Positions 54,406-64,000 of a stretch of 64,000 bases of DNA are shown in pieces. Origin of the DNA: Crocinitomicaceae bacterium. Lineage in GTDB: Bacteria > Bacteroidota > Bacteroidia > Flavobacteriales_D > Crocinitomicaceae. The notes under the pieces were generated by a model. That model was not told the origin of the DNA and made no database searches. It saw nothing but the letters and a program-made list of their open reading frames with translations. Within the stretch, counting starts at the first letter, position 1; the number at the start of each line of letters is the position of its first letter. The position numbers were made by a program, and so were the translations under genes. The stretch is taken from NCBI GenBank assembly GCA_028689775.1, contig JAQVCM010000013.1, positions 1-64,000 of the forward strand, in the 5' to 3' direction.

Positions 54406-57123
54406 ATGGCTGAAGATATAAATGACGGTCTCGGTTTGGAAGACGATAATTTAGAGAACAAACATGCAGATGACAAGATTATTCCATTAAATGGACTGTA
54501 TGAAAACTGGTTTTTAGATTATGCTTCTTATGTAATTTTAGAACGTGCTGTTCCTGCTTTGTTTGACGGTATGAAGCCGGTACAACGTAGAATCTTGCAC
54601 TCTTTGAAAGAATTGGATGACGGTCGTTACAACAAAGTAGCGAACGTGATTGGAAACACCATGAAATATCACCCACACGGTGATGCTTCCATTGGTGATG
54701 CTTTGGTTGCGCTTGGTCAAAAGGAATTGTTGATCGATTGTCAAGGAAACTGGGGAAATACCTTAACCGGTGACGGTGCGGCTGCTCCGCGATACATTGA
54801 AGCACGTTTGTCTAAATTTGCTTTACACGTTGTATTTAATCCAAAAACAACCAATTGGTTGACAAGTTACGATGGTCGAAATAAAGAACCGCAGCAACTT
54901 CCAATCAAATTTCCGTTGTTGTTAGCGCAAGGAGCAGAAGGAATTGCAGTTGGAATGGCTTGTAAGATTTTACCACACAACTTTGTGGAGTTAATTGAAC
55001 AGTCAATCAATCATTTACGCGGAAAAAGAGTTGAGATTTATCCAGATTTCTTAGTTGGAGGAATGGCAGATTTCAGCAATTACAACGACGGTTTGCGTGG
55101 CGGTAAAGTGCGTGTTCGGGCGAAAATCAAGAAGATTGACAACAAAACATTGATGGTTCACGAAATCCCTTTTGGAACAACCACCAGTTCATTAATTGAT
55201 TCCATTTTAAGAGCAAACGACAAAGGGAAAATCAAGATTCGAAAAGTAGAGGACAATACTTCTTCAAATGCAGAAATCGTGATTCATTTGGCGCCTGGTG
55301 TTTCTCCGGATAAGTCTTTGGATGCTTTGTATGCCTTTACAGATTGTGAAGTTTCTATTTCACCAAACTCTTCAATTATCGATGGTGATATACCTCGTTT
55401 TCTTGGAGTTAGTGAAATTTTACGAATCAATACCAACAACACCGTTCAGTTACTGAAATGGGAATTGGAGATTCGTTTTCAAGAATTGCTGCAGCAATGG
55501 CATTTCTCAACCTTGGAGAAAATCTTCATCCGTGAGGAAATGTACATTGATTTTAAATTGTATGCAAACAAAGAAGACCTTTTTGCATATTTGTACAAGA
55601 AATTCGAACCTTTCAAAAAGAGTTTTGTTCGTGAAATAAACGATGAAGATTTACAGCGTTTGACGCAAATTCAAATGATTCGTATCACGCGTTTCGACAG
55701 TGATAAAGCGGATGAATTGATTTTGAAGCTGGAATCTGAAATGGAAGAAATCAAGGAGAAATTGAACAACTTGATTGATTATGCCATTGAATATTTCAAA
55801 GATTTGAAAAAGCGTTTTGGTGAAGGAAAAGAACGCAAGACAGAAATAAAAACCTTTGATAACATTACAGCTACCAAAGTAATCATCGCGAATCGAAAGT
55901 TGTATGTGGATGTTGAGGAAGGATTTATTGGTTGGGGAATTCGCAAGAACGAACCGGTCAATGATTGCTCTGAAATTGACGACATCATCATCTTTTTCGA
56001 TACCGGAAAAATGATGGTTACGAAAGTTGCCGATAAGAAGTTTGTAGGAAAAGGAATCGTACACGCAGATGTCTGGAAGCGAGGTGATAAAAGAACCATT
56101 TATCACGTCATGTACCAAGACGGAACGGGCGGTTCAACCATGATGAAACGTTTCTTCGTAAACAGCGTCACACGCGATACCGAATACGATTTAACACGAG
56201 GTGTAAAAGGTTCTAAATTGCTTTACTTCGCAGTGCATCCAAATGGTGAACGTGAGGTAGTTACGGTTCATCTACGACCAAGACCGCATTTGAAAAGATT
56301 GCGATTTGACATCGACATGGGTGAATTGCTGATCAAAGGAAGAACATCCGCAGGAAATAGAGTGACCAAAGAAATCGTTCAGAAAGTAACGCAGAAAGAA
56401 GTTGGCGGTTCTACTTTAGCTGCTCGTAAGATTTGGTATGACACGGTTGTAGGAAGATTAAACGACGAAGAAAGAGGGAAATTCTTGGGGAGTTTTAAAG
56501 GAACGGATCGTTTGTTGACCTTATATAAAAATGGTGAGTATCGATTATCGACATTCGATTTAGCGACGCACTTTGACGAAGACATGATTCACATTGAAAA
56601 ATGGATTCCGGAAAGACCAATTTCGACGATCTATTACGATGCTGACAAAGAAATGCATTACGTAAAACGATTCTTGTGTGAAGTTTTATCTGACAAGAGA
56701 GTGTCCTTTATTTCAGAATCTGAAGGTTCAACCATGAGTGTAGTTTCAACATCGTATCGACCTGAAGCTAAGATTGTTTACAATAAATTGTTGCGAGAAA
56801 CGAAGAATCTTCCAGATAACGTGGTGAACATTGCAGACATCATCGAAGTGAAAGGGATGAAGGCACAAGGAAATCAATTGACGAAATTGAAAGTCAAAGA
56901 AATTGTGTTGACGCATCCCGTTGATGGAGGAGAACCTTGGCCAGAAGATGTAAAAAAAGAGGTGGCTGAAGAAACGGAAGAAGACGTAGAAGGAGCTGAG
57001 GAATTGGAAGTAGATGAGGATTCGGATACAACTTCAGATTCCAATACAATCGAATGGGATATTAAGCCAAAAAAGAATAAAGATTCAGATGATTCTCAAA
57101 TCAATCTATTTGATGATTTATAA
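54406..57123 (+). CDS. parC: DNA topoisomerase IV subunit A
   Basis: 905 aa DNA-cleaving subunit. The winged-helix region has YVILERAVPALFDGMKPVQRRILHSL, MKYHPHGDASIGDALV and the catalytic Tyr130 in GAAAPRYIEARLSKFA. A tower and coiled-coil region follow (KADELILKLESEMEEIKEKLNNLIDYAIEYFKDLKKRFGEGKERKTEI), then a C-terminal beta-pinwheel. The last 70 residues are strongly acidic and disordered (EETEEDVEGAEELEVDEDSD), ending SQINLFDDL. The QINLFD-type ending resembles a clamp-binding motif, though this is only an impression. It is translated after parE with a 4-base gap. Confidence 0.93.
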   Translation: MAEDINDGLGLEDDNLENKHADDKIIPLNGLYENWFLDYASYVILERAVPALFDGMKPVQRRILHSLKELDDGRYNKVANVIGNTMKYHPHGDASIGDALVALGQKELLIDCQGNWGNTLTGDGAAAPRYIEARLSKFALHVVFNPKTTNWLTSYDGRNKEPQQLPIKFPLLLAQGAEGIAVGMACKILPHNFVELIEQSINHLRGKRVEIYPDFLVGGMADFSNYNDGLRGGKVRVRAKIKKIDNKTLMVHEIPFGTTTSSLIDSILRANDKGKIKIRKVEDNTSSNAEIVIHLAPGVSPDKSLDALYAFTDCEVSISPNSSIIDGDIPRFLGVSEILRINTNNTVQLLKWELEIRFQELLQQWHFSTLEKIFIREEMYIDFKLYANKEDLFAYLYKKFEPFKKSFVREINDEDLQRLTQIQMIRITRFDSDKADELILKLESEMEEIKEKLNNLIDYAIEYFKDLKKRFGEGKERKTEIKTFDNITATKVIIANRKLYVDVEEGFIGWGIRKNEPVNDCSEIDDIIIFFDTGKMMVTKVADKKFVGKGIVHADVWKRGDKRTIYHVMYQDGTGGSTMMKRFFVNSVTRDTEYDLTRGVKGSKLLYFAVHPNGEREVVTVHLRPRPHLKRLRFDIDMGELLIKGRTSAGNRVTKEIVQKVTQKEVGGSTLAARKIWYDTVVGRLNDEERGKFLGSFKGTDRLLTLYKNGEYRLSTFDLATHFDEDMIHIEKWIPERPISTIYYDADKEMHYVKRFLCEVLSDKRVSFISESEGSTMSVVSTSYRPEAKIVYNKLLRETKNLPDNVVNIADIIEVKGMKAQGNQLTKLKVKEIVLTHPVDGGEPWPEDVKKEVAEETEEDVEGAEELEVDEDSDTTSDSNTIEWDIKPKKNKDSDDSQINLFDDL

Positions 57124-57165
57124 TTGAAATAAAAATTGTAATTTAGATTACCAAAAACAAATAAA

Positions 57166-57897
57166 ATGAAGCAACACGTTAATACGCTCTTAATTGCCCT
57201 TGCGATAATCGTCGGTACTGCAGTTCTAGGTACTTCTTACAGTAAAAAATTCAAAGCAGCGGAAAGCATTTCTGTAACTGGATTAGGAGAAGAAGATTTT
57301 GAATCCGATTTGATTGTTTGGAATGCAAGTTTTTCAAAATTTGGAGAAAATCTAAAAGTTGCTTCTTCGGAATTGAAAGCAGATCGCGAACGAATCAAAA
57401 GTTATTTGGTATCGAAAGGCGTGAAGTCCGAAGACATTGTATTTTCATCTGTTGACATTAGCAAAGAATTTGATCGCAATTATGACAATTACGGAAATTT
57501 GGTCAGTAATCAGTTTTTGGGTTATTCTTTGAATCAATCGTTGAGAATTGAGTCAACCGAAGTCAATAAGATTGAAATGATTTCGAGAGAAGTAACAGAT
57601 TTGATCAATCAAAACATTGAATTATCATCGATGGCTCCAGAATATTACTTTACGAAATTGGCAGCATTGAAATTAAAAATGATTGAAAACGCTACAAAAG
57701 ATGCACACGAAAGAGCTGATAAGATTGCTACAAATGCAGGAAGTTCTTTGGGTGATTTGAAAAACTCATCCATGGGAATTATTCAAATTACAGCTCGTAA
57801 TTCTTCCGAAGATTACAGTTGGGGAGGTTCATTTAATACTTCTTCAAAATTGAAAACAGCGTCCATAACCATTCGTTTGGAATACGGAATTAGATAA
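57166..57897 (+). CDS. SIMPL-domain protein (DUF541)
   Basis: 243 aa with one N-terminal membrane helix (about 7-23, ALAIIVGTAVLGTSYS) acting as anchor or signal, then a SIMPL/DUF541 domain (ISVTGLGEEDFESDLIVWNASFS, LKADRERIKSYLVSKGVKSEDIVFSSVDISKEF, YTKLAALKLKMIENATKDAHERADKIATNAGSSLGDLKN in similar order). The family forms periplasmic or surface-exposed oligomers of unclear function. It lies 42 bases after parC on the same strand and 17 bases before the LysE-type gene. Confidence 0.88.
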   Translation: MKQHVNTLLIALAIIVGTAVLGTSYSKKFKAAESISVTGLGEEDFESDLIVWNASFSKFGENLKVASSELKADRERIKSYLVSKGVKSEDIVFSSVDISKEFDRNYDNYGNLVSNQFLGYSLNQSLRIESTEVNKIEMISREVTDLINQNIELSSMAPEYYFTKLAALKLKMIENATKDAHERADKIATNAGSSLGDLKNSSMGIIQITARNSSEDYSWGGSFNTSSKLKTASITIRLEYGIR

Positions 57898-57914
57898 TTT
57901 ATAAGATAAAACAT

Positions 57915-58547
57915 TTGGAAATTTTCCTAAGTCTCGTTTCCCAAGGATTAATCATCGTACTGATATTAACCTTCTCTTTTGGTCCTGCGTTTTTCGCGTT
58001 GATAAATGCTGGTATCCGTGAAGGTTTCAAAAATGGAGCCATGCTCGCACTAGGAATCGTGCTTAGTGATTTGATTTTAAGTATTTTAATCTCATTTTTG
58101 ATCATCAAAGGTGCTGAAAGTTTTTTAAATTCAGAAACGATGCAGACGCGATCTGCATTAATTGGGGGAATTATCCTGGTGATATTTGGGATGACTTATT
58201 TCATGAAGAAAACTCCAAAAACAAGAGCTCAAATTGTGAATCAAAAGGATAAAAGTATTTCATTCTTGATCTTCAAAGGTTTTTTACTCAATTTATTCAA
58301 TCCTGCAGTTTGGTTTCTTTGGCTGGCAAATGCAACCGCAATCGCAATTACGTTTGAATATTCCTTCATCAAAATGCTTATATTTTTTGTGATTGTTTTA
58401 TCCATTACTTTTGCAATTGAACTCAGTAAAGTCTATTTGGCTGGAAAAATCAAACATTTATTGACCGATAAAATGATGCACCGTGTCAACATCATCACTG
58501 GAATAGCCTTGGTTTCTTTTGGAATTTATCTGATGTTTAAATATTGA
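57915..58547 (+). CDS. LysE/RhtB-family amino-acid exporter
   Basis: 210 aa with six hydrophobic segments. The first (about 5-28) has LILTFSFGPAFFALINAGIREGFKNGAMLALGIVLSDL, the conserved N-terminal region of LysE translocators, and a later FLLNLFNPAVWFLWLANA matches the family's second signature. It exports amino acids or related compounds; specificity is unknown. No ATG lies in frame before the first helix: the TTG at 57915 is the only reasonable start, since the first internal ATG would remove helix one. It is 17 bases after the SIMPL gene. Confidence 0.85.
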   Translation: MEIFLSLVSQGLIIVLILTFSFGPAFFALINAGIREGFKNGAMLALGIVLSDLILSILISFLIIKGAESFLNSETMQTRSALIGGIILVIFGMTYFMKKTPKTRAQIVNQKDKSISFLIFKGFLLNLFNPAVWFLWLANATAIAITFEYSFIKMLIFFVIVLSITFAIELSKVYLAGKIKHLLTDKMMHRVNIITGIALVSFGIYLMFKY

Positions 58548-58576
58548 TTTCGTTGATCAGTTCGAGATTGTAAATC

Positions 58577-59266
58577 CTATTTTTTATTGCTGTAATACGT
58601 AATTTCACGTCTATATGTGTAGACCACTTTTCCGTTCTTATCGACATGCTCTTCATACGTAACGTTACCATGTTGATCTCTTTTAGTATTTCTAACTTCT
58701 ATTTTTTCCACCCTATTTTCGACCTTATTTGTTAAAATAGTATATGCCAAAACCTCATTCTGATCGTAAAAGTATTCGCGTTGGATGTAACTTGTATCTG
58801 GATAATAATCTCTTCTTGAAATTGATTTTAAAGGCTTATTTTGTTCGTTGTAAGTAATTTCATTATTTATTAGTGTTCCTTTTTTATCTTCAAATTTATA
58901 GTTGATTTGATGCTGGCCAATTAATTGGATTGAGAACTTTTCGACAATTTTCTTACGATCATATTCAGTTTGATAATAGTATCGGGTATTACCTTCTTGC
59001 TTCTCAAAATGGGTCACGTTTCCAATCTTAACCGCTTCGTCGTCGCTGAAAGAATTGAAATGATCTATCTTTTCTAATTCCCCTTTTTGATTGAAGTAGT
59101 AAACCTCTTTCATGGTTAACTCGGTTAATTCTATGTAAACTGTCATTGTTTGAACTGATCCGGTCAGTTCAAAGAAAAGCTTATCCAAATTTTGTTCTTT
59201 TTGAGAACAAGAAGTTAGCGGAATTAAAAATAACAGGTTAAATAATAGTGTGAACTTGTTTTTCAT
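58577..59266 (-). CDS. Lipoprotein of unknown function with YD/RHS-like strands
   Basis: 229 aa. A lipoprotein signal peptide ends in the lipobox PLTSC (Cys20). The rest is repeated beta strands of the type VYYFNQKGELEKIDHF, INYKFEDKKGTLINNEITYNEQNKPL, REYFYDQNEVLAYT and TKRDQHGNVTYEEHVDKNGKVVYTYRREITYY. These resemble MORN/YD (toxin_repeat)-type hairpins. It is probably surface or periplasmic, with no known role, and is transcribed alone ahead of uvrA on the minus strand. Confidence 0.7.
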   Translation of the reverse strand: MKNKFTLLFNLLFLIPLTSCSQKEQNLDKLFFELTGSVQTMTVYIELTELTMKEVYYFNQKGELEKIDHFNSFSDDEAVKIGNVTHFEKQEGNTRYYYQTEYDRKKIVEKFSIQLIGQHQINYKFEDKKGTLINNEITYNEQNKPLKSISRRDYYPDTSYIQREYFYDQNEVLAYTILTNKVENRVEKIEVRNTKRDQHGNVTYEEHVDKNGKVVYTYRREITYYSNKK

Positions 59267-59319
59267 TTTATGTATTTTGAATCGCTTATATTCCTACACT
59301 TGATTTGATTTCGAGATCA

Positions 59320-62109
59320 CTATTTAAACTTCTTTTTCAAAAATTGTCCCGTCAAACTATTCTTGTTTTTGATCATTTCTTCGGGAGTTCCTTCAAAGAC
59401 AATATTTCCTCCTTTGTTTCCACCTTCTGGACCTAAATCAATTACCCAATCTGCACATTTAATTACATCTGCGTTGTGTTCAATTACAATGATTGAATTG
59501 CCTTGATCGATCAAACGTTGGAAAGCGATTAACAATTTCTCGATGTCGTAAAAATGCAAACCGGTTGTAGGTTCGTCAAAAATAAACAAAGTAGAAGGGG
59601 AGTTGTCGCCTTTTGAAAGGAAGGACGCCAGTTTTACACGCTGCGCTTCACCACCACTCAAGGTGCTGGAAGATTGTCCCATTTTTAAATAACCCAATCC
59701 AACATCAAAAAGTGGTTGAATTTTAGCGGCAATTTTTTCTGATAATTTATTTTTTGAATTTTTAAAGAACTCCAAAGCAGTTTGAATGTCTAAATTTAAA
59801 ATATCGGCAATGTTTTTTCCTTCAAATTCAACTTCCAAGGTTTCTTGCTTGTAACGACTGCCTTCACACGATTCGCAAAGCAAGTGTACATCAGCCATAA
59901 ACTGCATTCCAACGGTTGTTTGACCTTCACCTTCACACATTTCGCAGCGACCGCCTTCCACATTGAAACTGAAGAATCCTGGACGATATCCACGAGAAAC
60001 TGCCAGCGGAAGTCGGGCGAATAATTCTCGGATGTCGTCAAATGCTTTTACATACGTAACCGGATTACTTCGAGAAGATTTACCAATCGGATTTTGATCG
60101 ATAAACTCAATCGCTTTTACCATTTTCAAATCGCCTTCAATGCTTTGGAAATTTCCTTGAAAATCTCCAAATTGATTCAAATGCTTACGTACCGCTGGAT
60201 ATAAGATGTCTTTCACCAACGTAGATTTTCCAGATCCGCTGACACCAGTCACGCAAACCAAGTTAAACAAAGGGAAACTAACCGTTACATTTTTTAAGTT
60301 ATTTTCCTTCGCTCCAATGATTTTCAGTTGGTTATTTGATTTCTTGCGTTTCTTCGGAATTTTGATTTCCATTTGACCAGTTAAATATTTGGCTGTCAAA
60401 CTATTTGAACTGTGAATCAACTCTTCGTGATTGCCTTGAAAAACCACTTCACCACCAAAAACTCCAGCCATTGGACCAATGTCAATGATTTCATCAGCTG
60501 CTTGCATGATGTCTTCCTCGTGCTCAACAACGATGACCGTATTTCCAATATCACGCAATTTTTTCAAGACTGTAATCAAAGGTTGCGTATCCCTCGGATG
60601 AAGGCCAATACTCGGTTCATCCAAAATGTACATCGAGCCAACCAAACTACTTCCAAGCGAAGTTGCCAGGTTAATGCGCTGCGATTCGCCACCAGAAAGT
60701 GAATTCGACTGACGGTTTAAAGTCAAATAACCCAAACCAACATCTTGTAAAAACTGCAAACGACTGGTGATTTCTGGAAGTAAACGTCTCGAAACATTGA
60801 TTTCTCCTGCTGGAAGTTCTAAATTCTGAAAGAAAATAGAGGCTTCTTCAATTGGCATCAACACAATTTCTGTCACCGTTTTACCCCCAATTTTAACGTA
60901 ATTCGTATCTTTTCTCAAACGTGTTCCTCTGCAATCTGGACAAATTGTTTTTCCACGGTAACGAGAAAGCATCACGCGGTATTGAATTTTATAGGATTGA
61001 GATTCTAAAAACTTAAAAAAGGTATTCAATCCTGTAAAATGCTTGTTTCCAGTCCACAATAATTCCATTTCTTGTTCGGTCAAATCGTCAACTGGTCGAT
61101 GAATCGGGAAATTAAACTTTGGAGCGCCGTGAATCAATTCTTTCAAATATTCACCCATCGATTCGCCTTTCCAAGCCGCAATTGCACCTTGATAAACGCT
61201 TAAACTTGTATCTGGAAACACCAAATTGGGATCAATTCCAATCACAGAACCAAAGCCTTCACAGGTTCTACAAGCTCCAAACGGATTGTTAAAGGTGAAG
61301 AAATGTTCGCTCGGTTCAACGAATTCCATTCCGTCCAATTCAAAGCGGTTGTTGAAATGTGTATTGATATTTGAATCAGTCAAATAAATGTCGCAATTGC
61401 CATTTCCTTCCGCAAACGCCAAAGAAACAGAATCCGCCATGCGAATCAATGCTTCTTCATCTTGTTGAACTGATTTGATACGATCTATTAATATTTTAGC
61501 TTCTTTGATCTCGCCATTGGCAATGTTTTTAGGGTCAATCTCATCTAAATCAAGGACTTCTTTATTGAAAAATAAACGTGCATAACCTTGATCTTTAAGT
61601 ATTTGTAATTGCCGTTCGATGCCATATTTATCAAAAGAAGGAATGGGAGCGAGGATGTATGCACGCGTTCCTTCTTCCAAAGTTTTGATGTAATCTAGAA
61701 CGTCTGAAACCGTATGTTTTTTGACTAGATTTCCCGAAATCGGTGAATATGTTTTTCCAATTCGAGCAAACAATAATTTGATGTAATCGTAGATTTCTGT
61801 TGTTGTACCAACCGTTGAACGTGGATTGGTTGAAATTACTTTTTGTTGAATGGCAATTGCCGGAGAAATACCTTTGATGAAATCCGTTTCCGGTTTGTCT
61901 AATTTTCCCAAAAATTGCCTGGCATACGACGATAAACTTTCCACATAACGTCGTTGACCTTCAGCATACAACGTATCAAATGCCAAGGATGATTTTCCAG
62001 AACCTGAAAGTCCCGTAATCACCGAAATTTTTCCGTGTGGAATCTTAACTTCTAAATTCTTTAAATTGTGTACACGAGCGCCTTTGATGTGAATGTATTG
62101 TTGTGACAT
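59320..62109 (-). CDS. uvrA: Excinuclease ABC subunit A
   Basis: 929 aa damage-recognition ATPase of nucleotide-excision repair. It has two ABC modules: Walker [14 protein letters not shown] near 34 and [11 protein letters not shown] near 630, and signatures [11 protein letters not shown] and [11 protein letters not shown]. Zinc fingers include [18 protein letters not shown] and [27 protein letters not shown]. The length is normal for the family. It works with UvrB and UvrC, which are not in the window. Confidence 0.98.
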   Translation of the reverse strand: MSQQYIHIKGARVHNLKNLEVKIPHGKISVITGLSGSGKSSLAFDTLYAEGQRRYVESLSSYARQFLGKLDKPETDFIKGISPAIAIQQKVISTNPRSTVGTTTEIYDYIKLLFARIGKTYSPISGNLVKKHTVSDVLDYIKTLEEGTRAYILAPIPSFDKYGIERQLQILKDQGYARLFFNKEVLDLDEIDPKNIANGEIKEAKILIDRIKSVQQDEEALIRMADSVSLAFAEGNGNCDIYLTDSNINTHFNNRFELDGMEFVEPSEHFFTFNNPFGACRTCEGFGSVIGIDPNLVFPDTSLSVYQGAIAAWKGESMGEYLKELIHGAPKFNFPIHRPVDDLTEQEMELLWTGNKHFTGLNTFFKFLESQSYKIQYRVMLSRYRGKTICPDCRGTRLRKDTNYVKIGGKTVTEIVLMPIEEASIFFQNLELPAGEINVSRRLLPEITSRLQFLQDVGLGYLTLNRQSNSLSGGESQRINLATSLGSSLVGSMYILDEPSIGLHPRDTQPLITVLKKLRDIGNTVIVVEHEEDIMQAADEIIDIGPMAGVFGGEVVFQGNHEELIHSSNSLTAKYLTGQMEIKIPKKRKKSNNQLKIIGAKENNLKNVTVSFPLFNLVCVTGVSGSGKSTLVKDILYPAVRKHLNQFGDFQGNFQSIEGDLKMVKAIEFIDQNPIGKSSRSNPVTYVKAFDDIRELFARLPLAVSRGYRPGFFSFNVEGGRCEMCEGEGQTTVGMQFMADVHLLCESCEGSRYKQETLEVEFEGKNIADILNLDIQTALEFFKNSKNKLSEKIAAKIQPLFDVGLGYLKMGQSSSTLSGGEAQRVKLASFLSKGDNSPSTLFIFDEPTTGLHFYDIEKLLIAFQRLIDQGNSIIVIEHNADVIKCADWVIDLGPEGGNKGGNIVFEGTPEEMIKNKNSLTGQFLKKKFK

Positions 62110-62300
62110 GGATTTTGTAAACTTTAGGATGTAAAGATAGGTATTTAGCGAGGATTTGGAATTGAAAATTAATTGAATTTGTTGTTAATTCTTTTGCTAA
62201 AAAACTATTTACTGAAATTATAATTGTATCTTTATTTTACTCATGTCTAGCGTAATAAAGTTTTAGTATACTAGTTTAGTATTTAATAAATAAATTGAAT

Positions 62301-62308
62301 TACCTTTG
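62301..62308 (+). promoter_or_regulatory. -7 promoter box for the HicB-like gene pair
   Basis: TACCTTTG matches TAnnTTTG, 14 bases before the ATG at 62323. Confidence 0.45.
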
Positions 62309-62322
62309 ATAAAAGCCATCCA

Positions 62323-62649
62323 ATGAAAGATCTTGTTCAAATAAAGAAAAACGTTATTTCTGTTCAACTATCTGTTTCAGTTGAGCGTATAGATGCTTCA
62401 GCTTATATTGGCCATATTCCTTCTTTTGATATTCCATTTACTTCTCCAAGAAAAGAAAAAGCTGTTGAAATAGCGAATGGCTTAGTTAAAGCGTTATTTA
62501 CAAAATGGCTAAAAATTGGTGGTGTAAATTATCTAATAGAAAAATTAGAAGAATATAAGTTTTTTAAATATTCTTTAAATCGCACTGAATTTGAACATTT
62601 TCTGCCAACCAAATCCTTTCAAATCAAGCAAGAATTGCATGTTGTTTGA
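62323..62649 (+). CDS. Small HicB-like protein
   Basis: 108 aa. Residues about 15-75 (VSVERIDASAYIGHIPSFDIPFTSPRKEKAVEIANGLVKALFTKWLKIGGVNYLIEKLEEYKF) resemble the HicB fold: a short strand with Y-x-(A/G)-x-x-P-x-(L/F)-D-I, a helix with conserved hydrophobics, and a final GxxxxxLxxLG-like helix. HicB proteins are antitoxins of the HicA toxin, but the following small gene does not look like HicA. The gene is A+T-rich and overlaps the next one by 11 bases, so the pair is translated together. Assignment is tentative. Confidence 0.55.
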   Translation: MKDLVQIKKNVISVQLSVSVERIDASAYIGHIPSFDIPFTSPRKEKAVEIANGLVKALFTKWLKIGGVNYLIEKLEEYKFFKYSLNRTEFEHFLPTKSFQIKQELHVV

Positions 62650-62875
62650 TCCATATTGTTTCGTCAAATTTGTTGAAGATGATGGCGAAAATGTAATTGA
62701 ATACGTTGATAATTGGGCTGAAGGTCAAAAGCCAATTTATTACTTTTTTGATGATTTAGTTATTGATATGCCTGAATGTATACACATTCAGGTTGCTAAA
62801 ATTTATCTCCAAAAATTAAACGCACATCATTTAATCAGTAAACTAGAAGATATAGATTGCCCGTGTAATAATTGA
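62639..62875 (+). CDS. Small protein overlapping the HicB-like gene
   Basis: 78 aa from the ATG at 62639, inside the last codons of the preceding gene; a longer form from 62591 is less likely. The sequence MLFDPYCFVKFVEDD continues with VIEYVDNWAEGQKPIYYFFDDLVIDMPECIHIQVAKIYLQKLNAHHL and ends DCPCNN. It is acidic, soluble and not HicA-like (no GSHxxF or double-stranded-RNA-binding pattern). Function is unknown; the coupling suggests it acts with the upstream protein. Confidence 0.5.
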   Translation: MLFDPYCFVKFVEDDGENVIEYVDNWAEGQKPIYYFFDDLVIDMPECIHIQVAKIYLQKLNAHHLISKLEDIDCPCNN

Positions 62876-63003
62876 TACTATATTGATACTAAATTTATAC
62901 ATCTATTATTGTCCTATAATTAATATTATGTTAAATAGAGTTTCTTGATAATCGGGATATACTTCCATTTCAATAATAAAATGTATTTTTAAAGAAAAAA
63001 ACC

Positions 63004-64000
63004 ATGAAGAAAAAAATTGGAATGCCTCTTCTGATATTGAGTGTTTTAATTCAAGCATGCAGCGGAGATAAAAAAGAAAATCAAATGAACGGAGACTTAG
63101 CAAACAATCCACTTCTTAAACCAAGTACCTTAGAGTATCAAACGCCAGATTTTTCAATCATTCAGGCGACGCATTTTGAGCCAGCTTTTAATGAAGCAAT
63201 GAAAATTCAGAACAAAACAATTCAAGAAATTTGTGCTGACAAAAATCCAGCGAATTTTGAAAATACGATTTTAGCGCTTGAAAAAAGCAACGCATTATTG
63301 GATCAAATTTCAAATGTATTTTATTCTTTAACTGGTGCACACACCAACGATACGCTGGATGGAATTCAAGAACGAATGGCACCAATCATGTCGGCACACC
63401 GCGATGAAATTTATTTGAATTCTGATTTGTTTAAACGCATTAAAACGGTTAATAATCAGAAAGATAATTTAAAATTAGACGCAGAATCGCTTCGTTTAAT
63501 TACCTATTATTACGACGATTTCGTGATTCAAGGTGCGAATTTGAGTGATGCTGACAAGGAAAAAGTCAAAGAAATCAATGGTAAATTAGCGACTTTATCG
63601 AATAAATTCAATAAAACAATTCTCGATGCTGGCCACGCCTCTGCTGTGATTGTCAAAGATGTAAAGGAATTGGACGGTTTGTCGAAAGATGAAATTGAAG
63701 GAATTAAAGAAAAAGACGGAACCTATAAAATCAGCATCGTTAACACCACGCAACAACCTATTTTGCAGTCTCTTAAAAATAGAGATTTGCGTAAAAAAGT
63801 GATGCAAGCTTCGATTCACCGTGCTGATGGTGCAAAAAATAACACCGAATCAACGATTATCGAAATCGCTACTTTACGCGCTGAAAAGGCGAAAATTTTA
63901 GGTTATGAAAACTACGCAGCTTGGAGCATGCAAAACTCGATGGCTAAAACACCAGAAAATGTTTGGAACTTATTCAACAGTTTGATCCCTGCTTCTACTG
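63004..64000 (+). CDS. M3-family metallopeptidase lipoprotein (Dcp/oligopeptidase-like), partial
   Basis: The frame starts at ATG 63004 and runs off the window after 332 codons. A lipoprotein signal peptide ends LIQAC (Cys19), followed by Ser-Gly-Asp. The sequence then follows peptidyl-dipeptidase Dcp/oligopeptidase A: PDFSIIQATHFEPAFNEAMK, NPANFENTILALEKSNALLDQ, ATLSNKFNKTILDA and KILGYENYAAWSMQNSMA. The zinc motif HEFGH lies beyond the end and cannot be checked. It should cut peptides or dipeptides in the periplasm or at the membrane. Confidence 0.88.
   Translation, partial: MKKKIGMPLLILSVLIQACSGDKKENQMNGDLANNPLLKPSTLEYQTPDFSIIQATHFEPAFNEAMKIQNKTIQEICADKNPANFENTILALEKSNALLDQISNVFYSLTGAHTNDTLDGIQERMAPIMSAHRDEIYLNSDLFKRIKTVNNQKDNLKLDAESLRLITYYYDDFVIQGANLSDADKEKVKEINGKLATLSNKFNKTILDAGHASAVIVKDVKELDGLSKDEIEGIKEKDGTYKISIVNTTQQPILQSLKNRDLRKKVMQASIHRADGAKNNTESTIIEIATLRAEKAKILGYENYAAWSMQNSMAKTPENVWNLFNSLIPAST

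Overview
The window is a chromosomal segment of an AT-rich member of the Bacteroidota. Several traits point to Flavobacteriales, possibly a Fluviicola/Crocinitomicaceae-like bacterium. These are proteins with type IX secretion (T9SS) sorting tails, TAnnTTTG-type -7 promoter boxes, a Rho with a long disordered insertion, a carbamoyl-phosphate synthase large subunit lacking the usual C-terminal regulatory domain, a topoisomerase IV parE-parC pair, and families such as DUF4199, DUF4834, DUF4465 and DUF4918. The genus is inferred from general knowledge, not from a search.

Layout. 1-8.6 kb: tail of a T9SS protein, rho, a DUF4199 membrane protein with a glycosyltransferase, an unknown divergent pair around a cluster of CTTAAT motifs, an orphan AIPR defence-like gene and a CPBP protease. 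8.7-10.6 kb: no genes, but three full and one deleted copy of a roughly 0.55-kb repeat rich in hairpins. 10.6-16 kb: a cobalamin riboswitch leading a four-gene operon (DUF4465 T9SS protein, TonB-dependent receptor, beta-propeller lipoprotein, second T9SS protein), most simply a vitamin B12 capture and uptake system. 16-19.2 kb: short Panacea-domain gene, sirtuin, serine hydrolase, small secreted protein. 19.4-26.5 kb: two tandem paralogous TPR-hybrid histidine kinase/AraC proteins, each followed by a related intergenic block ending in a strong terminator (candidate small RNAs). 26.6-31 kb: TPR-PrsW protease, DUF486 protein, FAD oxidoreductase, SMUG2-like glycosylase. 31-35 kb: two T9SS-secreted proteins on the minus strand, including a subtilisin. 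35-44.6 kb: carB, DUF4834, YfhO, a large nested inverted repeat, a glycosyltransferase and a flippase. 45-50.3 kb: STAS protein, ribonuclease Z, ABC-F ATPase, DUF1287 protein, small membrane protein and a rhuM gene broken by one stop codon. 50.3-64 kb: ClC channel, parE-parC, SIMPL protein, LysE-type exporter, lipoprotein, uvrA, a HicB-like two-gene unit and the start of an M3 peptidase lipoprotein.

Most genes are housekeeping or envelope functions. The parts most worth a second look are the B12 operon with T9SS-delivered surface proteins, the duplicated kinase/small-RNA-like units, the hairpin repeat array with apparently exchanged stem arms, the CTTAAT operator-like cluster, and the Asn/Gln-rich prion-like insertion in Rho. 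No rRNA, tRNA, CRISPR array or insertion sequence was recognised.
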